From Strongylocentrotus droebachiensis (lineage: Eukaryota; Echinodermata; Echinoidea; Camarodonta; Strongylocentrotidae): a stretch of 64,000 bases of DNA. The stretch is taken from positions 1 to 64,000 of the forward strand of contig JAVYIG010007241.1 in the NCBI GenBank assembly GCA_035222895.1. Reading direction: 5' to 3'. A program made the position numbers and the translations under genes. The notes beneath the pieces are model-generated. The model worked only from the letters and a program-made list of their open reading frames with translations, did no database searches and was not told the origin of the DNA. This document shows positions 23,001-38,000 of the stretch, piece after piece (positions within the stretch are counted from its first letter, which is position 1; each line of letters begins with the position of its first letter).

Positions 23001-26000
23001 CTTGTCCGGAAAAAAATGCAGACATTTTCTAAATTCTTTTAAAAAAGGTTTTCAGATGCTCTAAAAAATACGTATTTATTCAATAAGCAATGTTTTCGAA
23101 AATTTATTTTCCAAAAGAAATATCCCTCAAAATATTTTTAAAAGACTCATGTACGTGACAATACACATGTAAAAAACAATGCATTTGGGAGTTTTTCAAA
23201 CGAACTCATTCTTCTGTTAAGGTGGGTGTTGATCACAACCTGACTTTAACAAATAATGATGAAAATGAATTAACTTAAACCAATGAATAATGTCAAATAT
23301 TCAAAAATATTGAAATGTCGGTTATAAAATGAGATACATTACGGTTAACCTTTCATATCTCTCTCTCTTATTGTTCTGTTTTTAAAAACTTCATGTGGAC
23401 TCACGACTGCTGTTCCTCCTATTGCTGACCAATTCACAGGAACTACAAATGCGACTTCATCAACAGGTACGGGGTAAAGTGTTGTTAACAGAAACCTCGT
23501 GTCATTCAATTATAACTAACTATTGCTACCCCATACAGCAGTAATAATTCCCATAATACATTGCGCATCCAATACCTCGGCGATTATACAGACACAATAA
23601 CTTCCGGGGATTCTAAAACACGTATTTTGCTATACTACTCCACTAATCCATTCTTTGTGATTCTTAATCTTGCTCGATAGTTACCAATTTTGAAAAATAC
23701 ACGAGCAGTAAGCATATTTATTGGATTTATTAGACAGTTTTAACTGTACCTAGATGATAATCCGTAAGGCAGCTTAATATGAATATATCATAGTTGCAAA
23801 CCGTGTACTCTCTTAACCTCACATGCGCTACAAGTTCTAGACAAGGAGCCAGTTAGGAAGCTGGCCACTTTAGACAGGTGGCCTTGGAAGATGGATGGCC
23901 GCTAAGACTACACACATGTTTGGTACATTGATATGAAAATAACTCACTGTCTGATTAAGGGGCATTTACATCCTTTTACATCTACCTAGACGTCACATCG
24001 TCCACATGTAAAGTTATATTGTGAGCTATTCATAATTTGGCTTAGGGATTATAATTTAGGTACAGTTAAAATTATGAGTTTTGTTCATGATACGGTACAA
24101 TATACTACCGTATGAAATTGATGAATCGGGTGTTAATCTGCATTTGCCACACTCGACCCAGGTGAGGTTAATGGGTACCTGGCAGGAATTCATTCCTTGA
24201 AATTTTAGAGCGCCATAATGGCAGCCATGCTAAAGCCGGGGTAATAATCCTGGAGGGCCAGCAGTGTTGAGTCTGACAGGTGCGACAACAAGAACCCACT
24301 TTTATCATCATTATTATTATTATTATTATTATTATAGGTAAATGTTAATCCGCATGTCACAAAATCGTGTGAGCAGACCATATTTTGAAAAAAGATCAAA
24401 TTTTTGTCCTTCTTCATATTATCCAAATTATTCTACGAGCTATCTAATACCGTTCTATTTAAGACGATAAAATTCCGATGCATTCTATGCATGGATTGTG
24501 ATATATCAATTGCTTTCCAGAATGATTCCATTGGCCTTACAAAAGCATAATTTTAAAAATATTTTCTCTCTTTAATCTGAGAATCTCATTTCCCCCCTTT
24601 TATTTGCGATAGTTTATATTCATTTGGACCATGGTGATACAAGAGAAATAACCTCACCAAACTATCCTGCCGATTACTACGATAATGCTGTGATAGTCTG
24701 GGCGGTCTCTGCTCCACCGGGGTATGGCTTGAGGGCGCACTTCACAGATTTCAGACTGGAGGAATATTACGATTTCTTGACTGTGAACGAAGGTCTCACC
24801 CCTCGTTTCGAGGAGAGTGTAGAGTTGGCCCGCCTAACAGGCACGCAGGATCCATGGATCACTATATATAATGGACCTTACGTCTGGCTCAGGTTCACTA
24901 GTGATGGTAGTGTGACATATCCAGGGTTCAGATTGATCATGGGTGTCGTGGAGATATCAGGTACATCAATTGCACCATATTGCTTCCAATGGAGTTATGC
25001 TTTCAATCACACATGCTACACCGAAAACCGATGAAATATGTCGGGATAATTATATTAAGAACAAGGGGCGTTTCATGAAACAATTAGTCAATGGTTTTCA
25101 GCGACTGATATCATGTTCACCGATAATTATTTTGTCACCGACTATTTCCAGGACTGTGATTGGTCAAACGGTGAACATGATATTAGTCGGTGAAAACCAC
25201 CGACTAATTGTTTCATGAACGCCCCCCTGGAGAATAAAATCGAGGCTGTATCTGGAGCATATGTAATTCAATGATGGAATCGTACTTTTCTATCACTCAC
25301 TGAGAATGTGGGTGTTTCTTTTGTTCTGTTCGTTTTAAGGGTGTGTGTTTTGTAATAAAATGGTAGTTTCTCGAAAAACTACATGAATTATCCAGCGCTA
25401 GTAAGACCAAATGAAACTTATATTGGAATGGAATAAAATGTTTTTTTTTTTTTTAGCCTTTGTCTATTGGTTTACAGTTCCCTTGTCAAATCATATTCTC
25501 ATTTCTTCTTTATAGAGGGTGTCTTATGCCCTGAATTCGGATACCAATCTATTAATTTTATCCCCAGCACCAAGAAACGGATCCTGCTCAGACAGCTGCT
25601 GTGTGAACTCAGAGTATTCGTGTAATCCTGATGGTTGCTACTGTGACAGCATGTGTGTTGATAATGGAAACTGTTGTGACGACTACTCCGACGTATGTCC
25701 CACCCCTGGGAATGGAACTGCACAGCCTCCAACACAGTTTACTACGCCCTCGTTGATTTATACTAGTAATTGACTTTCACTATTTGATCATCGTGGCCCT
25801 TACCCCCAACTTCTCTTCTTTGTATTGGATGTAAAATTTCTGAGTAATTTCATAGGAGAAAAAATGAAATGGCGCATTTTCATCGTCAGCTATGCAATCT
25901 ACTATTTAATTGTATTAATTTGTTGCCAGTAGGATGTATTTTTAGCCATATTCGTTTAACGATTTTCAGGTTGTACAAATCCTCAAATTCCATTTCTCTG

Positions 26001-29000
26001 CAAATTGTAACCCCAATTATAGACAGATCAATTCTTTAAAAAAACGATTATTTTTTGAAAATTTATATAATGGTATAGTTGCAAATTAGTACTGTCTAAA
26101 AAACTTATTTTAAAAATATATATTACATTTAAAATTAGGTCTTGAATTATTTATCTAACCCTGATATGTTTTATACTTGTATAATGTACTAACCTGAATC
26201 AGTAAGTAAAATAAGGTCTCATATTAAATGAAAATGTAATAATTATATAACATAAGGAAAATACATTAGTTATTTCATGGTTTGCAATGCAGGGATCTAA
26301 AATGTTCTTTTGCCAATGCATGCGCATAATGTTACACTGAATGAATCATTGTATTTTCAGACGTCGTAATATCCAACACGACATACCAAATGCAGATACT
26401 GAATGAAATCGTAAACGTGTCGTCTCCGAACTATCCCAACAACTACAACAACTTCGAGAACATCTTCTGGCATGTTCAAGGCCACGTCGGGTACGTCCTG
26501 GCTATACGTTTTGGGAGAGTGGCCATGGAGTCGTGCTGTGACTACGTTAGTCTTCACGTCGGCAGTTCCGATATCTTCGAGGAAAGTACGCAGATATTCA
26601 ACCTGACTGGCGACCTGAGTGGCAATAGTTTACCAGATGACTATTGGTCTGGCAATCCCAATATGTGGCTACATTTCCATACGGATGGATCCGACACGGA
26701 CCAAGGCTTCATCGCATGGACGCATGTTGTTCCATCCTTTGGTGAGAAACAAAAACCATTGAACAGACCTTACATGAAATTAATGGCGCGCATTTTAAGG
26801 CTAATTGGATAGGCATATTTCAATGTAAACAAAATGTAGATCTATATTTTGTTTTAAATTATCATCTAATTCCACATGAATTATCATACAAAGAAACATC
26901 TGGACGAGCATCGAGCAGATTTCGTGCAGGTCATGCAGTCATTAATTTCATGCATATTTCGATCGTTAGATCAAGCGTTTCAAATAACAGTTCTTTTGGA
27001 TGTCTTGTAATTGTTCGGAAAAAATCTAAACCTAAGTTTAGAGTGTTTTGTTAAGATTTATGTGTGAGATGGTCGAGACTTTGAGATCAATGTCGGACAG
27101 GCAGATCCTGTGAGAGGGACAAGCAAACAGTCTCTTTATTAGTAGTAACCAGTAACTGACACATTACATATGATATAACAATGCTGATAATCTTGGAGAT
27201 CATGGATTCCCCAAAACATGTCATTTTATCAAATATAAAACGAGTAAATTTGCCCTTTAAAAACCAATTGCCACAGCACAATGCAGCTGAAACTCTCAAC
27301 ATTAACACAGGTAAATACCTGACCCAAACACTTAAACAAATAAGTAACAGTCAATATAAAACTCATATAAAGCAACTAATTCACAAAGTTGGATAAGCCA
27401 ACACACCAAGCTAGGTTTAATAACCTTATCATGCGACCTCTATATCACTACTTAATTCGTGTTCAATAAACTATACCTTTAACTTGTACATTTTAATATC
27501 AAGACAATGCAAATATCCTAATAACATAAACTTAAGTAGGGCTATCCTGGTTCCCTCTTTTCAAAGTAAGCACATCTTATAGAATGAATAATGAAACTAA
27601 CAATATCATAACAATGGAACAAAGATAAAATATCCCAAGACCAGAAACATCAGTAATTAATCTCTTTATACAACTTTCATCAACCACTCCAATCCAAATA
27701 TTCATCTTCCATACTTTTCTTACTTCCAAACAAACTCCAGCAATCTCCTGGTCTATTAAACATTGCTCTTACTTCTATTATCCCATATCAATTTAACACG
27801 TAACAATATTCTTTTATAGCTATCTGCAAAATGAGAAATAAGGTTTACAATGATAGAGGGCGCTAGAAACCCTCTGATGGCTAAATAGTCAAAGTTCGAT
27901 CATCACTGATTGATGTGCCATAATTAATATCCCCTTAGCAACCAAAATACAAACAACATGCAATGCTTTAACACTCAACTTCTGTCATAAGCACTTCTTT
28001 TCTATGCTCCCTTTCTATGCTCCCTATATTTCTCGCTGACCTCGTTCCTGAACCAAGACCTATACTCATCACATAAGTTAGAGCGTATAACCCTGGCCCT
28101 GGTCCTGGGACCAGGTACAACATTAGCGCGCACGCACTACACCCACTTTTGGCACCACATTCAACTACTAGTAATTGTACATGACCATGTACTACAATGT
28201 AAATGCATATAACAAATCATAACGCTAAGCATCACACATTTTAACATTAAATCCTCGCTTTCAATAAAGTCATATCAACCCACATGATACGTCAAAATAA
28301 TCACTGACATCGTTCTGATACAATACACATAATGTACATTACACATATTTAGCATGACAATATCAATATTTACTCAACATAAAAGTGGTTCAAGTTTGGT
28401 CAACTCACCTGTGAGAGGGACAAGCAAAGAGTGCCGGCTCGTCTCAGCACTCCGCCCTCTACAGGTCACAGGGTAATTTCCCAACCCCTTACATATAGAA
28501 TAAGATGAAGATTTGTAATTTGTTATACATTCTTATCAGCAATGCCTTTGTGAATGTAACTCTCTTTCCAGGATGCGATAGCGATCAGTACGAATGCCAA
28601 AATGGACAATGCATTTCAATGGGTGCTGTATGCAATGGAATCAATGACTGTTTAGATTCATCAGATGAATCTAACTGTGGTGAGTGTTCTTGTCTCTCTT
28701 TTGTTCTTTGTAATATTATATATTTGTATTAAGAAGCTGAAATTTACCGAAAGACGTTATAATTATGTTGTCCCGTTAGTCGTTGTCATTACTCACTGTC
28801 ATCGTGATGTATGTTGTCTCAGATGGTAACCATGACGACGGTTTCCAATGCCCGGATGGTCTATGTATGCCTGTATGATGTGATTTTGAATGCAATGGCG
28901 TCAATGACTACGAAAAAACTTTGTTGATGAAAGATATTGCCGTAAGATGCCCAGTTTAGCTCAATTATAATAATAAGTTTGGTTTATATATAGGCATGCA

Positions 29001-32000
29001 CTTTTTACCATGTTATGTCCTTACCCTACATTAATTAATTTGAGTAACTGTGAGAACAAAATCGATAAGCGTTTACAACGTTAAAAAATTTTCTTTATTA
29101 ATGTTGTAACACTCAAATCTAAATCAAAATGACTGTTTTGTCCATACTTTAATTGACATATACTTTAAACATTGTATACCGTAACTCTTCATTAATTACA
29201 TGAAAGAAGTACTTGTCCGGAAAAAAATGCAGACATTTTCTAAATTCTTTTAAAAAAGGTTTTCAGATCCTTTAAAAAATACGTATTTATTCAATAACCA
29301 ATATTTACGAGAAGAAAAGATTTCCAAAGAAATATCCCCCAAAATATCCTTGAAAGACTCATGTACGTGACAATACACCTATGTCAAAAGCAATGCATTT
29401 GGGAGTTTTTCATTCCGAACTCATTCTTCTGTTAAGGTGGGTGTTGATCACAACCTGACTTAAAAATAATGAGGAAAATATTAACATAAACCAAGGAATA
29501 ATGTCAAATAATCAAAAATATTGAAATGGCGGTAATATCAAATGAGATACATTACGGTTAACTTTTCATATTTCTCTCTCTTGTTGTTCTGTTTTTAAAA
29601 CTGCCTGTGGACTCACGACCGATGTTCCTCCTATTGCTGACCAATTCACAGGAACTACAAATCCGAATTCATCAACAGGTATGGGTAAAGTGTTGTGAAC
29701 AGAAACCTCGTATCATTCAATTGTAACTAACTATTGCTACCCCATACAGCAGTATTAATTCCCATAATACATTGCGCATCCAATACCTCGGCGATTATAC
29801 AGACACAATAACTTCCTAAAATTATCATCCACTTCCACATGACTTATCATACAAAGGAACATCTGTACGAGCTTTGAGCAGATTTCGTGCAGGCCATGCA
29901 GTCATTAATTTCATGCATATCTCGATCGTTAGATCAAGCGTTTCAAATAACAGTTCTTTTGGATGTCTTGTAATTGTTCGGAAAAAAATCTAAACCTAAG
30001 TTTAGGATGTTTTGTTGAGATCTAGGTGTGAGGTGGTCGAGACTTCGAGATCAATGAGTTTTTCATTTTTCGCATATATCATTTCGGAAACAAACCATTC
30101 TATTAATTTCATCCTCAGCACCAAGAAACGGATCCTGCTCAGACAGCTGCTGTGTGAACTCAGAGTATTCGTGTAATCCTGATGGTTGTTACTGTGACAG
30201 CGTGTGTGTTGATATTGGAGACTGTTGTGACGACTACTCCGACGTTTGTCCCACCCCTGGAAATGGAACTGCACAGCCTCCAACACAGTTTACTACGCCC
30301 TCGTTGATTTATACTAGTAATTGACTTTCACTATTTGATCATCGCGGCCCTTACCCCCAACTTCTCTTCTTTGTAGTTGATGTAAAATTTCTGAGTAATT
30401 TCATAGGAGAAAAAATAAAATGGCGCATTTTCATCGTCAGCTATGCAATCTACTATTAAATTGTATTAATTTGTTGCCAGTAGGATGTATTTTTTGCCAT
30501 ATTCGTTTAACGATTTTCAGGTTATACAAATCCTCAAATTCCATTTCTCTGCAAATTGTAACCCCAATTATATACAGATCAATTCTTTTAAATAACGATT
30601 ATTTTTTGAAAATGTATATAATGGTATAGTTGCAAATTAGTACTGTCTAAAAGCTTATTTTAAAAATATCTATTACATTAAAAATGTAAATTTTAGGTCT
30701 TGAATTATTTATCTAACCCTGATATGTTTTATACTTGTGTAATGTACTAACCTGAATCAGTAAGTTAAATGAGATCTCATATTAAATGAAAATTCAATAA
30801 TTATATAACATGAGGAAAATACATTATTTCATGGTTTGCAATGCAGGGATCTAAAATGTTCTTTTGCCAATGCATGCGCATTATGTTACACTGAATGAAT
30901 CATTGTATTTTCAGACGTCGTAATATCCAACACGACATACCAAATGCAGATACTGAATGAAATCGTAAACGTGTCGTCTCCGAACTATCCCAACAACTAC
31001 AACAACTTCGAGAACATCTTCTGGCATGTTCAAGGCCACGTCGGGTACGTCCTGGTTATACGTTTTGGGAGAGTGGCCATGGAGTCGTGCTGTGACTACG
31101 TTCGTCTTCACGTCGGCAGCTCCGATATCTTCGAGGAAAGTACGCAGATATTCAACCTGACTGGCAACCTGAGTGGCAATAGTTTACCAGATGACTATCG
31201 GTCTGTCTATCCCAATATGTGGCTACATTTCCATACGGATGGATCCGCCACGGACCAAGGCTTCATCGCATGGACGCAAGTTATTCCATCCATTGGTGAG
31301 AAACAAAACCATTGAACAGACCTCATATGAAAATAATGGCGCGCATGTTAAAGCTAATTGGGTAGGCATATTTTAATGTGAAAAAAGTGTACATCTATAT
31401 TTTGTTTTACATTAGGCCTAAAATAAAAACTTGTTACATTGCCCTTTGGGTGCCAAAACATCGGTCGGTCGGTCGGAAAAGATTTTATTTTTTTAAACTT
31501 TTTATTGTGTCGCTCTCTTTGTGCCGATATTTTCAAATTTGAATGTTTTTTTTTCTTTTTCCCGCCCTCTTTTAGCTGATATTTCTCAGTTTTTAATGCT
31601 TTAATACATGTGCTTCAGCATCATCATTCTATTGATATATTTTTCACCTCATAATTATCCATTGTTTGCACGAGTGAGAATTTTCGAATAATTTGATTTT
31701 ATGCATTTATATCCCATTTAAACAAACAAAATACATATATTTTTATATTTTTATTCATCAATAACAAAAATCTAAAAAACGGTTTAAAATGCCGACCGTA
31801 GATTTTCAGATTTTTCGGTAGGTCACAAAGGGCAATTCTACAAGTTTTTATTTTAGGCCTTATCATCCACTTCCACATGAATTATCATACAAAGGAACAT
31901 CTAGACGAGCATCGAGCAAATTTCGTCCAGGTCATGCAGTCATTAATTTCATGCATATTTCGATCGTTTGATCAAGTGTTTCACATATTAGCTCTATTTG

Positions 32001-35000
32001 ATGTCTAGCAATCGTTCGGAAAAAAATCTAAACCTTAATTTACGATGTTTTGTTGAGATCAATGGAATAAGGCGAAGATTAGTAATTTGCTATACATTCT
32101 TATCATCAGTGCTCTTGTGAATGTAACTCTCTTTCCAGGATGTGATAGCGATCAGTATGAGTGCCAGAATGGACAATGCTTTTCGTTGAGTGCTGTATGC
32201 AATGGAATCAATGACTGTTTAGATTCATCAGATGAATCTAACTGTGGTGAGTGTTCTTGTCTCTTTTTTGTTCTTTGTAATATTTTATTTTTTTCAACAT
32301 TTTTGTATTAAGAATTTGAAATTTACCGAAAGATGTTATAATTATGTTGTCCCATTTACTCGTTGTCATTACTCACTGTCATCAATACTTAGTTGTCTCA
32401 GATGGTAACCATGACGATGCTTTCCAATGCCCGGATGGTCGATGTATGCCTGTATGATGTGATTTTGAATGCAATGGCGTTAACTACGAAAAAACTTTGT
32501 TGATGAAAGAGATTGCCGTAAGATGCCCAGTTTAGCTCTTTCTCTAAGTTACACTCGAATTATAATAACAAGTTTGGTTTATATATAGGCATGTACTTTT
32601 AACCATGTTATGCCCTTACCCTACATTAATGAATTTGAGTAACTGTGAGAAAAAAATCGATAAGCGTTTACAACTTTAAAAAAGTTTCTTTATTAATGTT
32701 GTAACACTCAAATCTAAATCAAAATGACTGTTTTGTCCATACTTTAATTGACATATACTTTAAACATTGTATACCGTAACTCTTCATTAATTACATGAAA
32801 GAAGTACTTGTCCGAGAAAAAAAATGCAGACATTTTCTAAATTCTTTTAAAAAAGGTTTTCAGATTCTTTAAAAAAATACGTTTTTATTCAATAACCAAT
32901 GTTTTTGAGAAGAAAAATTTCCAAAAGAAATATCCTCCAAAATATTCTTAAAAGACTCATGTACGTGACAATACACCTATGTCAAAATCAATGCATTTGG
33001 GAGTTTTTAATTCCGAACTCATTCTTCTGTTAAGGTGGGTGTTGATCACAACCTGACTTAAAAAATAATAATATCAAATAATCAAAAATATTGAAATGGC
33101 GGTTATCAAATGAGATACATTACGGTTAACCTTTCATATTTCTCTCTCTTGTTCTGTTTTTAAAACTGCCTGTGGACTCCCAACTGATGTTCCTCCTTTT
33201 GCTGACCAATTCACAGGAACTACAAATGCAACAGGTATGGGGTAAAGTGTTGTGAACAGAAACCTCGTGTCATTCAATTATAACTAACTATTGCTACCCC
33301 ATACAGCAGTATTAATTCCCATAATACATTGCGCATCCAATACCTCGGCGATTATACAGACACAATAACCTCCGGGGATTCTAAAACACGTATTTTGCTA
33401 TACTACTCCACTAATCCATTCTTTGTGATTCTTAATTTAGCTCGATAGTTACCAATTTAAAAAAATACAAGAGCAGTAAGTATATTTATAGGATTTATTA
33501 GGCAGTTTTAAGTGTACCTAGATGATAATCCGGAACGCAGCTCATAGTCGTAAACCGTGTACTCTCATAACCTCATATGCGCTACAAGTTCTAGACAAGG
33601 AGCCATTTAGGAAGCTTGCCACTTTAGACAGGTGGCCTTGGAAGATGGATGGCCGCTAAGACTACACACATGTTTGGTACATTGATATGAAAATAACTCA
33701 CTGTCTGATTAAGGGGCATTTACATCCTTTTACATCTACCTAGACGTCACATCGTCCACATGTAAAGTTATATTGTGAGCTATTCATAATTTGGCTTAGG
33801 GATTATAATTTAGGTACAGTTAAAATTATGAGTTTTGTTCATGATACGGTACAATATACTACCGTATGAAATTGATGAATCGGGTGTTAATCTGCATTTG
33901 CCACACTCGACCCAGGTGAGGTTAATGGGTACCTGGCAGGAATTCATTCCTTGAAATGTTAGAGCGCCATAATGGCAGCCATGCTAAAGCCGGGGTAATA
34001 ATCCTGGAGGGCCAGCAGTGTTGAGTCTGACAGGTGCGACAACAAGAACCCACTTTTATCATCATTATTATTATTATTATTATTATAGGTAAATGTTAAT
34101 CCGCATGTCACAAAATCGTGTGAGCAGACCATATTTTGAAAAAAGATCAAATTTTTGTCCTTCTTCATATTATCCAAATTATTCTACGAGCTATCTAATA
34201 CCGTTCTATTTAAGACGATAAAATTCCGATGCATTCTATGCATGGATTGTGATATATCAATTGCTTTCCAGAATGATTCCATTGGCCTTACAAAAGCATA
34301 ATTTTAAAAATATTTTCTCTCTTTAATCTGAGAATCTCATTTCCCCCCTTTTATTTGCGATAGTTTATATTCATTTGGACCATGGTGATACAAGAGAAAT
34401 AACCACACCAAATTATCCTGCCGATTACTACAATAATGCTGTGATAGTCTGGGCGGTCTCTGCTCCATCGGGGTATGGTTTGAGGGCGCACTTCACAGAT
34501 TTCAGACTGGAGGAGAATTGGGATTTCTTGACTGTGAACGAAGGTCTCACCCCTCGTTTCGAGGAGAGTGTAGAGTTGGCCAACCTAACAGGCACGCATG
34601 ATCCATGGATCACTATATCTAATGGACCTTACGTCTGGCTCAGGTTCACCAGTGATAGTATTGTGACATATCCAGGGTTCAGATTGATCATGGGTGTCGT
34701 GGAGATATCAGGTACATAAAATACACCATATTGCTTCCAATGGAGTTATGCTTTCAATCACACATGCAACACCAAAAACCGATAACATTATGTCGGGATA
34801 ATTTAATTAAGAACAGGAGAATGAAATCGAAGCTGTATCTGGAGCTTATGTAATTCAATGATGGAATCGTACTTTTATATCACTCACTGAGAATATGGGT
34901 GTTTCTTTTGTTCTGTTCGTTTTAAGGGTGTGTGTTTTGTAACTCTAGAATACTCAGTCTCTATAAAATGGTATTTTCTCGAAAAACTACATGAATTATC

Positions 35001-38000
35001 CAACGCTAGTAAGACCAAATGAAACTTATATTGGAATGGAATCAAATGTTGTTGTTTTTTTTAGCCTTTGTCTATTGGTATACAGTTCCCTTGTCAAATC
35101 ATATTCTCATTTCTTCTTTATAGAGAGTTTCTTATGCCCTGAATTCGGATACCATTCTAATAATTTTATCCCCAGCACCAAGAAACGGATCCTGCTCAAA
35201 CAGCTGCTGTGTGAACTCCGAGTATTCGTGTAATCCTGAGGGTTGTTACTGTGACAGCATGTGTGTTGATAATGGAAACTGTTGTGACGACTACTCCGAC
35301 GTATGTCCCACCCCTGGGAATGGAACTGCACAGCCTCCAACACAGTTTACTACGCCCTCGTTGATTTATACTAGTAATTGACTTTCACTATGATCATCGT
35401 GGCCCTTATTCCCCAACTTCTCTTCTTTGGAGTTGATTTAAAATTTCTGAGTAATTTCATAGGAGAAAAAATGAAATGGTGCATTTTCATCGTCAGCTAT
35501 GCAATCTACTATTTAATTGTATTTATTTGTTGCCAGTAGGATGTATTTTTAGCCATATTCGTTTAACGGTTTTCAGGTTGTACAAATCCTCAAATTCCAT
35601 TTCTCTGCAAATTCTTTTAAATAACGATTATTTTTTGAAAATGTATATAATGGTATAATTGCAAATTAGTACTGTCTAAAAACTTATTTTAAAAATATTT
35701 ATTACATTAACAAAAAATGTCAATATTAGGTCTTGAATTATTTATCTAACCCTGATATGTTTAAACCTGAATCAGTAGGTAAAATAAGGTCTCATATTAA
35801 ATGAAAATGTAATAATTAAATAACATGAGGAAAATACATTGGTTATTTCATGGTTTGCAATGCAGGGATCTAAAATGTTCCGATTGATAACATTGCTGTA
35901 TTTTGCCAATGCATGCGTATAATGTTACATTGAATGAATCATTGCATTTTCAGACGTCGTAATATCTAACACGACATACCAAATGCAGATATGGAATGAA
36001 ATCTTAAACGTGTCGTCTCCGAACTATCCCAACAACTACAACAACTTCGAGAACATTTTCTGGCATGTTCAAGGCCACGTCGGGTACGTCCTGGCTATAC
36101 GTTTTGGGAGAGTGGCCATGGAGTCGTGCTGTGACTACGTTCGTCTTCACGTCGGCAGCTCCGATATCTTCGAGGAAAGTACGCAGATATTCCACCTGAC
36201 TGGCAACCTGAGTGGCAATAGTTTACCAGATGACTATCTGTCTGTCTATCCCAATATGTGGCTACATTTCCATACGGATGGATCCGGCACGGACCAAGGC
36301 TTCATCGCATGGACGCAAGTTGTTCCATCCTATGGTGAGAAACAAAAACCATTGAACAGACCTTACATGAAATTAATGGCGCGCATTTTAAGGCTAATCG
36401 GGTAGGCATATTTCAATGTAAACAAAATGTAGATCTATATTTTGTTTTAAATTATCATCCAATTCCACATGAATTATCATACAAAGGAACATCTGGACGA
36501 GCATCAAGCAGATTTCGTGCAGGTCATGCAGCCATCAATTTCATGCATATTTCGATCGTTAGATCAAGCGTTTCAAATAACAGATCTTTTGTATGTCTTG
36601 TAATTGTTCGGAAAAAATCTAAACCTAAGTTTAGGGTATTTTTTTTAGATCTATGTGTGAGGTGGTCGAGACTTCGAGATCAATGACGGACAGGCAGATT
36701 CTGTGAGAGAGACAAGTAAACAGTCTCTTTATTAGTAGTAACCAGTAACTGACACATTACATATGATATAATAATGCTGATAATCTTGGAGATCATGGAT
36801 TCCCCAAAACATGTCATTTTATCAAATATAAAACGAGTAAATTTGCCCTTTAAAAACCAATTGCCACAGTACTATGTAGCCGAAACTCTCAACATTAACA
36901 CAGGTAAATACCTGACCCAAACACTTAAACAAATAAGTAACAGTCGATATAAAACTCATCTAAAGCAACTAATTGACAAAGTTGGATAATCCGACACACC
37001 AAGCTATTAAAGTTTAATAATACCTTATCATGCGACCTCTATATCACTACTTAATTCGTGTTCAATAAACTATACCTTTAACTTGTACATTGTAATATTA
37101 AGACAATGCAAATATCCTAATAACATAAACTTAAGTAGGGCTATCCTGGTTCCCTCTTTTCAAAGTAAGCACATCTTATAGAATGAATAATGAAACTAAT
37201 AATATCATAACAATGGAACAAAGACAAAATATCCCAAGACATGAAACATCAGTAATTAATCCTGGAAACTATAAATCTCTCTATATAACTTTCATCAACC
37301 ACTCCAATACAAATATTCATCTTCCATACTTGTCTTACTTTCAAACAAACTCCAGCAATATCCTGGTCTATTAAACACTGCTCTTAATTCTATTATCCCA
37401 TATCAATTAAACACGTAACAATATTCTTTTATAGTTATCTGCAAAATTAGAAATAAGGTTTACAATGATAGAGGGCGCTAGAAACCCTCTGATGGCTAAA
37501 TAGTCAAAGTTCGATCATCACTGATTGATGTGCCATAATTAATATCCCCCTTAGCAACCAAAATACAAACAACATGCAATGCTTTAACACTAAACTTCTG
37601 TCATAAGCACTTCTTCTCTATGCTCCCTATATTTCTCGCTGACCTCGGTCCTGAACCAAGACCTATACTCATCACATAAGTTAGAGCGTATAACCCTGGT
37701 CCTGGCCCTGGGACCGGGTCCAACATTAGCGCGCACGCACTACAGCCAATTTTGGCACCACATTCAACTACTAGTAATTGTACATGACCATGTACTACAA
37801 TGTAAATGCATATAACAAATCATAACGCCAAGCATCACACATTTTAACATTAAATCCTCGCTTTCAATATAGTCATATCAACCCATATGATACATCAAAA
37901 TAATCACTGACATTGTTCTGATACAATACACATACATTACACATCTTTAGCATAACAATATCAATATTTACTCAACATAAAAGTGGTTCAAGTTTGGTCA

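Larger units (their letters stand above)
19392..25542 (+). repeat. Tandem unit 1
   Basis: First of four near-identical tandem units (SMB, CUB, LDLa, dead LDLa, linker, CUB). Introns are as similar between units as exons, which points to recent segmental duplication. Unit 1 alone has the 151-bp MITE at 25075. Confidence 0.85.
25543..30053 (+). repeat. Tandem unit 2 (chimeric, lacks last CUB)
   Basis: SMB, CUB, LDLa, dead LDLa and linker are present. After about 29817 the linker intron is joined to sequence from a CUB-LDLa intron (29818-30052 matches 20640-20870). It then joins the SMB-upstream flank of the unit 1/3 type. The CUB exon expected before the next SMB is gone. Confidence 0.8.
30054..35142 (+). 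repeat. Tandem unit 3
   Basis: SMB, CUB, LDLa, dead LDLa, linker, SINE part and second CUB are present. It lacks the 1.4-kb block of units 1, 2 and 4 in the CUB-LDLa intron and has a 445-bp MITE there instead. Confidence 0.8.

Noticed and set aside
25500-25567. Possible extra coding exon just before the SMB of units 2 and 4
   Set aside because: The open frame runs into the SMB, but the only acceptor upstream gives the wrong phase for the preceding phase 1 donor.
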